A stretch of DNA of 64,000 bases from Trinickia mobilis (lineage in GTDB: Bacteria > Pseudomonadota > Gammaproteobacteria > Burkholderiales > Burkholderiaceae). The notes under the pieces are model-generated. The model saw only the letters and a list, made by a program, of their open reading frames with translations, was not told where the DNA came from and searched no databases. Shown one piece after another: positions 36,501 to 44,819 of this stretch. Where the stretch lies: NCBI RefSeq assembly GCF_017315705.1, contig NZ_JAFLRF010000001.1, positions 264,384 through 328,383 of the forward strand, written 5' to 3'. Both the position numbers and the translations under genes were made by a program. Position 1 is the stretch's first letter; every line of letters starts with the position of its first letter.

Positions 36501-36544
36501 ATGCCGTGGCTGCGAACGCCTCGCTGGAAGGTGCAAGTCATTGA
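33521..36544 (+). CDS. Fused FAD-linked oxidase / Fe-S oxidoreductase (GlcD-GlpC type, YdiJ-like)
   Basis: The 1007-residue protein joins a GlcD-like half (PAPMH-type FAD site with VLMRGAGTSMSGQTVN and TLGGMIANNSCGPHS; C-terminal FGHFGDGCVHARI and SGEHGDG) to an iron-sulfur half. The latter has CVGMGRC, then MCPSYRAT, CLACKGCRSDCPTHTD, and CCG-type domains ending in CHQKSL and SGCCGMAGSFG. Such proteins oxidise 2-hydroxyacids (D-lactate, 2-hydroxyglutarate) to 2-oxoacids and pass electrons to the respiratory chain. The substrate here is open; the neighbours suggest a hydroxyacid from the cluster's own pathway. Confidence 0.9.
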   Translation: MSTIQTAHPDPDPADPSAAGTHASPDPWNALRRELAAALGASAHFGAGHLAVYAADASNYRQVPLAVVIPRSIDELIEGIEVCRRHNAPVLMRGAGTSMSGQTVNTAVVFDVSAHCSSILELDPSSRTALLEPGVICDQLRDAAEQHGLTFAPDPSTHSRCTLGGMIANNSCGPHSVMAGKTLENIEEIEVLTYDGARFRVGPTSEEELDRIIAEGGRKGEIYAGLRALRDRYADLIRSRFPNIRRRVSGYNLDQLLPENGFNVARALVGTEGTCALTLRARVRLVHSPAHRVVLALGFPDIYVAADAVPEFLQCSPLAIEGLDRQIIRGLEARKLAAAEIAMLPEGDAWVLMEFGGETPEEAVANAERAAAKLLNRGTGPIPTSKLLVSREEQKRIWSIRENGASSTQLTIDPGEPDPKVGWEDAAVDPHRLGDYLRAFQGLVDRYGYKTSLFGHFGDGCVHARITFNLKEAQGVLDYRQFAREAAQLVVDYGGSLSGEHGDGQAKGELLPIMFGDELMEAMRTFKKIWDPQGRMNPGKVVDARGLDEDLRMGPAYKVVNFSTKLQFRSQEGNGFQRAVERCVGMGRCRTEKGGTMCPSYRATHDERFSTRGRSRLLWEMLQGDLVHEGWQSEPVKEALDTCLACKGCRSDCPTHTDMASYKAEFLAHYYERRRRPRQAISMGRIGDWAPVAARLPALANALTQTPLVSSIAKRIAGVASGRTLPRFAPQTHSRMHKRRAAKPSPSLKKVILWVDTFCEHFHPEIAHAAVDILEIAGFDAQLPKRRLCCGRPLYDYGYLDAARGRLQEILDTLSPLFDEDNAPVALVGLEPGCMSVFKDELLKMFPDDPRAKVLAEKAFLLGDFLNLNGYQPPQFRADVIVHAHCHQKSLFGVAGEKAILNAMGVNATWLDSGCCGMAGSFGFDPGHQEISANAGELVLLPAVRKAPQQAFILTNGFSCREQIQQKTGRQVVHFAELLKIAHQHAGTRPDSGNAVAANASLEGASH

Positions 36545-36584
36545 ACCGCCGCCCGATACGGACTTTACATTCAAGGAGTGCATC

Positions 36585-37526
36585 GTGACATCCCCCTTCC
36601 CGACCCATCCTCAACAGCCTATTCGGGGCGTCCTCGCTCCGGTCGTGACGCCGTTCCGATACGACCTCGAGGTCGACACCGGCGCATTCATCGAACACTG
36701 CAAGTGGATTGTGGATGCCGGCGCCGGCCTGGCTGTGTTTGGAACCAATTCGGAAGCCGCTTCGCTGTCGCTTTCCGAACGAATGTCGTTGCTCGACACA
36801 TTGATCGACGCTGGACTGCCGGCCGCGAAAATGATGCCGGGCACCGGCACGGCTTCGCTGAAGGAGACGGCAGAGCTGACCCGCCACGCCGTCAATGCGG
36901 GGGCGGCCGGTGTGCTCATGTTGCCGCCGTACTATTTCAAGAATCCGTCGGAGAACGGCCTCTTCGACTACTTTTCCCGCGTGATCGACTCGGTTTCCGA
37001 TTCGCGGTTGAGAATCTATCTCTACCACATCCCGCAGTTTACGCAGGTCCCCATCACGCTGGGTCTCATCGAGCGCTTGGTCAAGCGCTATCCGGGCGTG
37101 GTTCGCGGCGCAAAGGATTCGTCGGGGGATTGGGCGAATACCGAGGCGATGATCCGCACTTTCGGGCGCGATGGATTCGACGTCTTCCCCGCAAGCGAAG
37201 CGCTCCTGGCCAAAGCCGTGGCGATCGGGGGTGCCGGATGTATCAGTGCGACGGCAAACATGAATCCTCGCGGACTCGCCGAGCTTTACGACGCACTGAC
37301 CTCCGGCAAGCCCACTACGACATCGAGCACCGCGTTGGCCGTGCGCGAAATCTTCATGTCGGTGCCGATGATTCCCGCCATGAAATATGTGATTTCGAAG
37401 GTCACCAAGCAGCCTGCGTGGTCGATCGTGCGGCCGCCGCTGACTTCGCTTCCGGACGAGTTGGGAACGGACCTGCTGAAGCGCCTTGAAGACGTTCGCT
37501 TCGCCATGCCGGGCCGGAACGCGTAG
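36585..37526 (+). CDS. DapA-family lyase/aldolase
   Basis: The 313-residue class I (Schiff-base) protein of the dihydrodipicolinate synthase family starts at a GTG with AAGGAG upstream. It shows GVLAPVVTPF, the GTNSEAASLSLSERMSLLD segment, Tyr in IYLYHIPQFT and the Lys in GVVRGAKDSSGDW. The GTNSE in place of GTTGE argues against lysine biosynthesis and for a catabolic hydratase-aldolase or N-acetylneuraminate/KDG-like enzyme. It follows the 1007-residue oxidoreductase gene by 40 bp. Confidence 0.87.
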   Translation: MTSPFPTHPQQPIRGVLAPVVTPFRYDLEVDTGAFIEHCKWIVDAGAGLAVFGTNSEAASLSLSERMSLLDTLIDAGLPAAKMMPGTGTASLKETAELTRHAVNAGAAGVLMLPPYYFKNPSENGLFDYFSRVIDSVSDSRLRIYLYHIPQFTQVPITLGLIERLVKRYPGVVRGAKDSSGDWANTEAMIRTFGRDGFDVFPASEALLAKAVAIGGAGCISATANMNPRGLAELYDALTSGKPTTTSSTALAVREIFMSVPMIPAMKYVISKVTKQPAWSIVRPPLTSLPDELGTDLLKRLEDVRFAMPGRNA

Positions 37527-37686
37527 CCACGCGCCCCGCTTCGCCATCTCGAGAGAGAAGCCGCCGATCACGATTGCTGCTCCATAACGACAGGACGCCT
37601 GCGGCGCGGCGCGGAGACGAAGGTCGATGCGACGATAAAAGACGGAGTGAGCCGGATCGGCATCAGGATTCAAAGAGGAGACAAGG

Positions 37687-38934
37687 ATGACTAGCTTGGA
37701 GAGCTACGCTGGGCAGACGCCCGCGTCGGCATCGAACAGAACGTTGACGAGGACGTCCCTCGTATTCGTCATGATTTTGCTCGGCACCTCGTACATGTTC
37801 AACGCGATGGACCGGCAGGTGTTCCCTGCGCTGCTCGGCGGAATTCGGACGACGTACGGTTTGACGCTGGCTCAATCGGGATTCGCCAGTACCGTCTTTT
37901 CGATCAACGTCGCCATTTTCGGAGCGACCAGCGGATGGTTCCTCGCACGCTTCAAGCGTCGCTCGATTCTCGTCGGAGGTCTCATTGGCTACTCGCTCTT
38001 TACGCTCCTCACACCGCTTGCGCAAGGCTTCGTCAGTCTGTCGGCCTATCGTGCGTTGACCGGAATCGGCGAAGCGCTGCAGATTGCGACGATCTTCAGC
38101 TGCATGGGCAGCTACTTTGGCCGGAGCCGCGGCGCGGCGATGGGAATCATGCAGGCGTTCTTCGGTTTTGGCGCCCTCATAGGCCCGATCGCCGGCACAC
38201 GTCTCGGCGCGTGGTTCGGATCGTGGCAGATTCCAATGTATCTGTTCGGCGCAGCCGGCATCCTCATTGCCGTCGCCGCTGCGTTCTTGATTCCCGCCGG
38301 CTTTATCGAGGCGACGGAGTCAGGCAGCGGCAAGACCGACCGGATCCGGGTGACGCACGAAGAAGTCCCCCGGCTGCTGAATCGAAACGTCACGCTCGGT
38401 TCCCTCTCTTTCGCACTCGTCGGACTAGCTTTCTTCTCGTACACCGGACTTTATGCGACGTTCCTTCGCGAGCATTTGCATTACTCGCCGGTGGCGGCCG
38501 GCTCCGCGCTGGGGATGTATGGACTTGGCGCAATGGGTGCAGTCGTCGGCGGCTGGGCCGGCGACCGCCTCGGAAAGGCGGGGGTCTTGGCCGGCCTTGC
38601 CGTCTTGGCGGCAGTGAGCTTTGCCCTTTTCAACGGTGCAACCCGCCCGCTTACGCACGCCCTTCTCTCGTTCGTGTTCGGCCTGATGGTCAGCGGGTTT
38701 TTCTATGCCCGCTTTGTGTCCGTCATTCAACGCAGCGCCCATCCCGCACAAATCGGATATGCCGTGTCCGCGGCGATGGCCGGCTTCTATATCAGCGGAC
38801 CGTTCGCAGGATTTCTCTTTGGAAAGCTCGTGGAAATCTGGGGGTGGTCTGTTGCCGCCAACGTGATGGTGTTCGCGCCTCCCTGTATCGCCATCGTGCT
38901 CATGAGCTTCTTTGATTTCTCTCGACTCGAGTGA
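37687..38934 (+). CDS. MFS transporter
   Basis: The 415-residue protein has 12 predicted membrane helices. The first is preceded by a short cytoplasmic stretch and reads MFNAMDRQVFPALLGGI, typical of anion/aromatic-acid MFS carriers (an NxxDR start). The loop between helices 2 and 3 contains ARFKRRSILVGG. The start has AGAGGAGACAAGG upstream. It probably imports the substrate of the surrounding cluster. Confidence 0.88.
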   Translation: MTSLESYAGQTPASASNRTLTRTSLVFVMILLGTSYMFNAMDRQVFPALLGGIRTTYGLTLAQSGFASTVFSINVAIFGATSGWFLARFKRRSILVGGLIGYSLFTLLTPLAQGFVSLSAYRALTGIGEALQIATIFSCMGSYFGRSRGAAMGIMQAFFGFGALIGPIAGTRLGAWFGSWQIPMYLFGAAGILIAVAAAFLIPAGFIEATESGSGKTDRIRVTHEEVPRLLNRNVTLGSLSFALVGLAFFSYTGLYATFLREHLHYSPVAAGSALGMYGLGAMGAVVGGWAGDRLGKAGVLAGLAVLAAVSFALFNGATRPLTHALLSFVFGLMVSGFFYARFVSVIQRSAHPAQIGYAVSAAMAGFYISGPFAGFLFGKLVEIWGWSVAANVMVFAPPCIAIVLMSFFDFSRLE

Positions 38935-39041
38935 GTGCAGAGAATTCCGCTAGTCGCGTCCCGCTGTCGCGGCCACGCGGTTTCATTCGGGAAATCCGAA
39001 AACGTCGTTATCGACAACGAATTTTGTCGTGAGGTGGAGCA

Positions 39042-40286
39042 ATGAATCAACATCAGAACCCGTCGTCCCCACGGCGTGCGCTCGTCATCGGCGCCTCCAT
39101 GGCCGGACTCTTTGCGACCGCCCTGCTGCGCAAGGCCGGCTGGTCCGTCGAGCTTTTTGAACGCTCGGACATTGAACTGTTCGGGCGCGGGGCGGGCATC
39201 ACTTTGCAGCCGGAGCTCCACGAGGCGCTCATGGAAAGCGGCGCGGACGCGAGCCGGCTCGGCGTCGAGATTACCGAGCGCATCGCGATCGACCGGGAAG
39301 ATCGCGTCATCGAACGGTTGACCTATCCCCAGGTCGTGACGTCGTGGGACAAGCTCCATCACATCATGCGCGCGCGAATCCCGAGCGAACACCATCATCT
39401 CGGGTGCAATCTGGATTCGGTCGAACAGTCCGCCTCAGGCGTTACAGCCCGCTTTTCGAATGGGCGCATCGAGAAAGCAGACCTTCTGATCGCGGCTGAC
39501 GGATATCGCTCCGTCGTTCGAGACCTGTACATGCCGGATGTCCAGCCCATCTATGCCGGCTACGTGATCTGGCGCGGCGTCGCGGACGAGAGCGCAATGC
39601 CGAAGTCCGCGAGAGACACGATCTTCGACAAGTTCGCTTTCTTCCTGCCGCCGAACAACAAGATCATCGGTTACCCGATTCCGGGACAAGATCACGCGCT
39701 CGAGCCAGGCCGCCGGCGGTACAACTGGGTATGGTATCGACCGGTCGACAGGGAAACGCTCGAGACCATGCTCGTCGATGAAAGCGGAACCTACCATCGG
39801 CTTTCGATCGCACCTCCCAAGGTTCGTCAGGATCTGATCGACGAGATCAAGCGTGCAGCCCAGGACCGGCTTCCGCCGTCGTTCAGCGACACGTTGATGG
39901 CGATTCCCCGTCCCTTCTTCACGCCGATCTATGACCACTTCTCTCCAAAGATGGTATTCGGACGCGTCGCGCTGATCGGCGACGCCGCGTCCGTCGGCCG
40001 TCCCCACATCGGCATGGGCGTCGCCAAGGCCGCCGCCGACGCGCAGAGACTTGCCGAGCTTCTGCGCGACGCTTCCGTGCCTGTCGATCAGGCACTGGCG
40101 CAGTTCGAAAAGGAACGTCTGGGCGTCGGCCTGAAGTCAGTGGAACGCGGTCGTGCGCTCGGCCAGTATCTGCTTCTGCCTCATGACTCCGATAACGCCG
40201 CACACGACGCGCATTGGGAAGAGTTCCACAGCGTCCACGGCATTCTCAAGAACACGGCAACGTCCGACTTCCTCAGAGCGGACTGA
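39042..40286 (+). CDS. FAD-dependent monooxygenase (2,6-dihydroxypyridine hydroxylase-like)
   Basis: The 414-residue class A flavoprotein monooxygenase has GxGxxG-type ALVIGASMAGLFAT, the second FAD motif ADLLIAADGYRSVVRD and RVALIGDAASVGRPHIGMG (GD motif). The wording (GRGAGITLQPEL, YAGYVIWRGVADE) is near the 2,6-dihydroxypyridine 3-hydroxylase / salicylate hydroxylase group, so it probably hydroxylates an aromatic or N-heteroaromatic ring. A second, truncated relative lies at 53418-54020. The start has GAGGTGGAG upstream. Confidence 0.88.
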   Translation: MNQHQNPSSPRRALVIGASMAGLFATALLRKAGWSVELFERSDIELFGRGAGITLQPELHEALMESGADASRLGVEITERIAIDREDRVIERLTYPQVVTSWDKLHHIMRARIPSEHHHLGCNLDSVEQSASGVTARFSNGRIEKADLLIAADGYRSVVRDLYMPDVQPIYAGYVIWRGVADESAMPKSARDTIFDKFAFFLPPNNKIIGYPIPGQDHALEPGRRRYNWVWYRPVDRETLETMLVDESGTYHRLSIAPPKVRQDLIDEIKRAAQDRLPPSFSDTLMAIPRPFFTPIYDHFSPKMVFGRVALIGDAASVGRPHIGMGVAKAAADAQRLAELLRDASVPVDQALAQFEKERLGVGLKSVERGRALGQYLLLPHDSDNAAHDAHWEEFHSVHGILKNTATSDFLRAD

Positions 40287-40346
40287 TTGTGAGCTTGACT
40301 GTCGTCGCTACGACGTCAGACCCGAAACTCAACCAGAGAGATCGAG

Positions 40347-41612
40347 ATGTCCATTTCCGACCTTCCAGTCCCCGACTATTCGAACAACATGCGCATCATC
40401 GGCCACTCGGACCAGGGTGGCCGCCCTGATGGCGTGCAGCTCATGGTCCATCGAGGCTATGCGTACGTGGGCCATATGTTCTCGAAAGGATTCAGCGTCA
40501 TCGACGTACGGGATCCGTCGAAACCGAGGCCCGTCAACTATGTCCCTGCCGAACCCGACACCTGGAATATCCACTTGCAGACGCACGACGACCTGTTGCT
40601 CGTCATCAACGCCAAAGACATGTTCGCGGCCACCGAGTTTCAGGACGAGCGCGCGTACTACAGCGGCGCGCTCGGCGAGAAGGTGGGCACCGCCGGCAGG
40701 CCGAGCACCGGACGTCATTGGCGCGCAGGACTCGCCGTCTATGACATCTCGAAGGGGGACGCTCCGCGCGAAATCGGCTTTATGCCCGTAGAGGGCGGCG
40801 GCATTCACCGCGTGTGGTACACGGGGGGGCGTTGGGCCTATGCGTCGGCGCTTCTTGATGGATATACGGACTATATCTTCATCACCATCGATATGTCCGA
40901 TCCCCGCCACCCGAAGGAAGCCGGCAGATTCTGGCTGCCCGGCATGCATGCCGCCGGTGGAGAGGCGCCCTCCTGGGACGGCACGAGACGCAACGGCCTG
41001 CACCACCCGATCGTCCACGGCGACACGGCCTATTGCGCCTGGCGGGATGCTGGCATGGTCATCCTCGACGTGGCCGACCGCTCGGCGCCGAAACCGATTA
41101 CCCATCGAAACTGGTCGCCTCCGTTCCGCGGCGGCACGCACAACTGCCTGCCCCTGCCCGATCGCGATCTGCTGGTCGTGCTCGACGAAGCGGTGCTTGA
41201 CCATCAGGAAGACGGCGAGAAGTTCATCTGGATGTTCGACGCCCGCGAGAAGTCCAACCCGGTCAGCATCTCGACATTCCCGACGCCGTCCGAGTCCGAC
41301 TACCGCTCGAAACCCGGGCACTTCGGGCCTCACAACTTGCACGAAAACCGCCCCGGCTCTTTTGTCAGCTCCGAAATCATCTTCGCCACCTATCAGAACG
41401 CAGGCGTGCGCGCGTTTGACATCAGAGATCCATACCGCCCGGTGGAGATCGCAGCATGGGTGCCGCCCGCGCCGACCCGCCTGATGGACCAGCGTCCGAA
41501 CCGGCCGCGAGTCATCCAGTCTGCGGACGTGTTCGTCGATTCGAACGGCATCGTTTATTCGACCGACTACAACGGTGGCCTCTACATCCTGGAGGTCGAA
41601 TCGTGGCGATAA
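40347..41612 (+). CDS. LVIVD-repeat beta-propeller protein
   Basis: The 421-residue protein is built of repeats such as YAYVGHMFSKGFSVIDVRDP, RAGLAVYDISKGDAPREIG, YIFITIDMSDPRHPKEAG and AGMVILDVADRSAPKPI. These are LVIVD-type beta-propeller blades. There is no signal peptide, so it is probably cytoplasmic. A conserved His-rich part (GTHNCLPL, HFGPHNLHENRPGS) suggests a metal site and possible enzymatic function. The gene overlaps the following oxidoreductase gene by 10 bp. No reaction can be named. Confidence 0.8.
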   Translation: MSISDLPVPDYSNNMRIIGHSDQGGRPDGVQLMVHRGYAYVGHMFSKGFSVIDVRDPSKPRPVNYVPAEPDTWNIHLQTHDDLLLVINAKDMFAATEFQDERAYYSGALGEKVGTAGRPSTGRHWRAGLAVYDISKGDAPREIGFMPVEGGGIHRVWYTGGRWAYASALLDGYTDYIFITIDMSDPRHPKEAGRFWLPGMHAAGGEAPSWDGTRRNGLHHPIVHGDTAYCAWRDAGMVILDVADRSAPKPITHRNWSPPFRGGTHNCLPLPDRDLLVVLDEAVLDHQEDGEKFIWMFDAREKSNPVSISTFPTPSESDYRSKPGHFGPHNLHENRPGSFVSSEIIFATYQNAGVRAFDIRDPYRPVEIAAWVPPAPTRLMDQRPNRPRVIQSADVFVDSNGIVYSTDYNGGLYILEVESWR

Positions 41613-42601
41613 ATGCAGCGATTGTCGGGCTTGGCTGGTGGGGAAAGCATCTGTTGCGGCAAATGGAGGAATCCGAAGCGCTCCGCTTCACCGCGGCGGT
41701 GGGCAGCCGCGACGCTCATCGGCAGGCGGCAGATGCCCATGGGCTGCCTTTCACAACAGATCTCGAAAGCGTTTTAGGCGACGACACCATTCAAATGGTG
41801 GTGTTGACCACTCCGCATGCGCTGCACGCCCAACAGGTCATGAAAGCTGCCGCCCACGGCAAGCACGTCTTCTGCGAGAAGCCGCTTGCGCTGACCGTCG
41901 ACGATGCGCTCAAGTGTGCCGAGGCATGCGAGAAAGCGGGCGTTAGGCTGGGACTCGGGCATGAGCGCCGCTTCGAAAGCGCAATGGTAGAAGCTCGGGA
42001 ATGGATAGCGCGTGGAGCGCTGGGGAGCATCGTGCACGCCGAGGCCAGTTTCAGCCATGACAAACTGGCCAACGTTCCGACGGAAAACTGGCGGTTTACC
42101 GACACGGATCTGGCGCCGCTGCCGATGACCGCGACAGGCATTCACTTGAGCGATCTCTTGCTCGACATGCTCGGTGACGTCACCGAGGTCTACGCGGCGT
42201 CGCCGCGCCGTGACGCCGGCGCCGTGAGCCGCTCGCTTTCGCTGCATCTTCGCTTCGCGAGCGGAGCAACGGGTTACGTGAGTTCCATACTCGAAACACC
42301 GTTGTATATGCGACTCGCCGTTTTCGGCACCGCCGGTTGGCTGGAGGTCCGAAACCTTGCGCATCCCGATGCGCGCGGTTCCAGCATCGTAACCGTTCGC
42401 AGTGCGAATGGGTCAGAAAGATCGACTTGGCATGATTGGAACGATTCAGTAAGGGCGAATCTGGAGAGTTTCTGCCACGCCGTGGCCAACGATGCGCCCT
42501 ACCCAATTTCCATCCATCAAATGGTTCGGAACGTTGCCGTCATGGCGGCCGCCGCTGAATCGCTAAGAAGCGCCCGGCCCATAGATTTGACGACCTGGTA
42601 A
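41603..42601 (+). CDS. Gfo/Idh/MocA-family oxidoreductase
   Basis: The 332-residue protein begins with a dinucleotide fold (INAAIVGLGWWGKHLLRQ) and has the family's VFCEKPLALTVDDALKC motif with the catalytic Lys, then a C-terminal beta-sheet domain. A GTG at 41603 inside the end of the LVIVD gene has GGAGG upstream, showing coupled translation. These enzymes oxidise or reduce hydroxyl groups of sugars, inositols or dihydrodiols. The last option would suit an aromatic pathway. Confidence 0.87.
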   Translation: MAINAAIVGLGWWGKHLLRQMEESEALRFTAAVGSRDAHRQAADAHGLPFTTDLESVLGDDTIQMVVLTTPHALHAQQVMKAAAHGKHVFCEKPLALTVDDALKCAEACEKAGVRLGLGHERRFESAMVEAREWIARGALGSIVHAEASFSHDKLANVPTENWRFTDTDLAPLPMTATGIHLSDLLLDMLGDVTEVYAASPRRDAGAVSRSLSLHLRFASGATGYVSSILETPLYMRLAVFGTAGWLEVRNLAHPDARGSSIVTVRSANGSERSTWHDWNDSVRANLESFCHAVANDAPYPISIHQMVRNVAVMAAAAESLRSARPIDLTTW

Positions 42602-42647
42602 CAAAAAGATGCCGGCAATTAGAAGATAAATAGATTGGAGACTTATT

Positions 42648-43667
42648 TTGAAGAAGCCGTTTCTTTTCAGGTTTTCCTCAATTTCCCTTGCCTTATCCGC
42701 CATCATTCCGGTTGCCGCCCACGCTCAGTCCTCGGTTGCTGTATACGGGATATTGGACGCTGTAGTGGGCAGCTTTAAAGGCAGCGGGGATCCGGCCGCC
42801 ACGGTGGGTCTGTTGAACGGGGGACAAACCACTTCTTTCGTGGGGATGCGCGGCACCGAAGATCTCGGCGGCGGATACAAGGCCGACTTCGTACTTGAGG
42901 AATATATTCTCCTCAATACCGGTCAGGCTGGCCGCTTTGCCGGTGACGCCCAGTATTCCAGAAACGCCTATGTCGACCTGTCCACCCCGTATGGGACTTT
43001 GCGAATGGGGCGCCTCGTCACCCCGTTGTTCTACATTACGGCCAAAACCAACCCGATGCCGGGCTCCTATCGCTTCAGCCCGCTGCAGACCGTGACGTGG
43101 ATCGCCGATTACGGCCGCAACGTATGGGGTGACACGGGCTGGGACGACGCTATTCTCTACGAGTCCCCGTCGATTGACGGTTTCAAGTTTTCCGTGCAAG
43201 AGACCCTGCCTGGCACCGGCGCACATAACCAGTCGGCGTCCGTGGAATACAGCAACGGACCGCTCTACCTGGCGGCCCTCGTGCAACGGGTGAAATATGG
43301 ACTTGGGTTTCTCCCGGGGATCGAGCGCCAAGACACGTATTATTTCGGCGGCAGTTACGACCTCCAGTACGCGAAGCTTTACGCGTCCTATTACCACAAC
43401 GCCGAGTCGAACGACGGGCAGATTCACAACGTCTACCAAAGTGGCGTATCCATTCCGTTCGGGAGCCTCGTGCTGGATGTCGCTTATTCGAGAACCGACA
43501 CGCCGGTCGGGGGCGGCACTACGGGCTACTTCCGTAATACAGCGGGGGTGACGTTCGACTACGCGTTGTCCACGAGAACGGACATCTATGCGAGCTACCT
43601 TTATGACAAGCTGAGCATTGCAGGGACCGCGAACAGCTTCGGTGTCGGGATCAGGCACGCCTTCTAG
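42648..43667 (+). CDS. Gram-negative porin (cluster-associated)
   Basis: The 339-residue outer-membrane porin has a signal peptide (SISLALSAIIPVAAHA, then QSSVAVYGILDAVV) and ends in RHAF. Strand motifs TSFVGMRGTEDLGGGYKADF and SRNAYVDLSTPYGTLRMGR are diagnostic. A TTG start with TTGGAGAC upstream is used. It is the last gene of the co-directional cluster and probably admits its substrate. Confidence 0.92.
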   Translation: MKKPFLFRFSSISLALSAIIPVAAHAQSSVAVYGILDAVVGSFKGSGDPAATVGLLNGGQTTSFVGMRGTEDLGGGYKADFVLEEYILLNTGQAGRFAGDAQYSRNAYVDLSTPYGTLRMGRLVTPLFYITAKTNPMPGSYRFSPLQTVTWIADYGRNVWGDTGWDDAILYESPSIDGFKFSVQETLPGTGAHNQSASVEYSNGPLYLAALVQRVKYGLGFLPGIERQDTYYFGGSYDLQYAKLYASYYHNAESNDGQIHNVYQSGVSIPFGSLVLDVAYSRTDTPVGGGTTGYFRNTAGVTFDYALSTRTDIYASYLYDKLSIAGTANSFGVGIRHAF

Positions 43668-43698
43668 GGGATTGAGGTGATCCGAGCGGACCAGGGCG

Positions 43699-44613
43699 TC
43701 ACGCCTTTACAGGGGCTTCGCCGCCGATAGCCATCGACAAAATCCAGTCTTTGAAGGTAAGCAATTGCGGCAACGGGGCAGACTGCGCCGGAAGACATAG
43801 AAAATAGCTCAGCCCCGTTTCAAGCGGCCGCTCGATCGCGAGCTGGACCGCGCCGCTGCGAAGCTCGTCCTGGACGAGGAAGCTCGGAACCAGGCCCACG
43901 CCGATGCCGGACGATACCGCCTCTATCAGGTGGGACGTCAATTCAAATTGCGGCCCGAGGTTCATCGCCTCGGAAACGAGGCCCTGAGCTTCAAACCATC
44001 GCCCCCAGACATTGGGTCGCGCCGCAACGCACAGAAGCAAGTGCTGCGACAGATCCGCCGGTTTACGCACCGGCGCAGCAGCCGCAAGTGCGGGGCTGAT
44101 GATCGGCAACAACGTTTCGTCCATCAGACGATACGAGGTCAGACCGGGCCACGCCCCATCGCCCACGCTGATCGCGGCATCCATCCCCTCCGCCGCCAGA
44201 TCGAACGGACCGATTCGGGAATGAAGATTGATCAGGATGCCGCTGTGTTTGGCGTAGAAATCACTTAACCGGGGAACCAGCCATTTGCTTGCGAACGTGG
44301 GCAGCGCCGCAAGATCTATCGTCCCGCGCCCCGTTGCGGAAGCAATCGCGTGAAGCGATGCGTTTCGGATCCGCTGCAACGCACCGCTGATCTCCCGGTG
44401 ATAGGCCGAACCGATTGCCGTGAGCAGCAGTTTGCGGTTGATGCGCCGAAACAGCGCCGCCCCTAGTAGTTCCTCCAGCGCTTGAACCTGGCGACTTACC
44501 GCGCTCTGCGTCAGCGCCAATTCGGCCGCTGCGCGAGTAAAACTCAAGTGCCGAGCGGCAGCGTCGAACGCTATGAGCAACGACATGGACGGTGTCAGGC
44601 GACGCGGGTTCAT
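43699..44613 (-). CDS. LysR-type regulator (GcvA-like)
   Basis: The 304-residue protein has the GcvA-style N-terminus LIAFDAAARHLSFTRAAAEL and ALTQSAVSRQVQALEELLG, and the effector domain LPTFASKWLVPRLSDFY. It is convergent with the porin gene at the end of the 32.6-43.7 kb cluster and is the nearest candidate regulator for it. Confidence 0.9.
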   Translation of the reverse strand: MNPRRLTPSMSLLIAFDAAARHLSFTRAAAELALTQSAVSRQVQALEELLGAALFRRINRKLLLTAIGSAYHREISGALQRIRNASLHAIASATGRGTIDLAALPTFASKWLVPRLSDFYAKHSGILINLHSRIGPFDLAAEGMDAAISVGDGAWPGLTSYRLMDETLLPIISPALAAAAPVRKPADLSQHLLLCVAARPNVWGRWFEAQGLVSEAMNLGPQFELTSHLIEAVSSGIGVGLVPSFLVQDELRSGAVQLAIERPLETGLSYFLCLPAQSAPLPQLLTFKDWILSMAIGGEAPVKA

Positions 44614-44819
44614 TCATCGACCTCGGGTAACAGACATGTGTGAGTGCCTTCAAAGACCCAGGCCACGCGGAAGCACTCAACGGCCCGACAAGATCGCCGG
44701 CAATTCCCTGACCCACGCGGCTTGATTCACGACGTGTCGCAAGCAGGTGAAGCATATCCCGAAATGGAATATCTGTTATTCCTCCGCTCGGGCCGCCGCA
44801 TCGCCGAGCGCCTTCTGAT

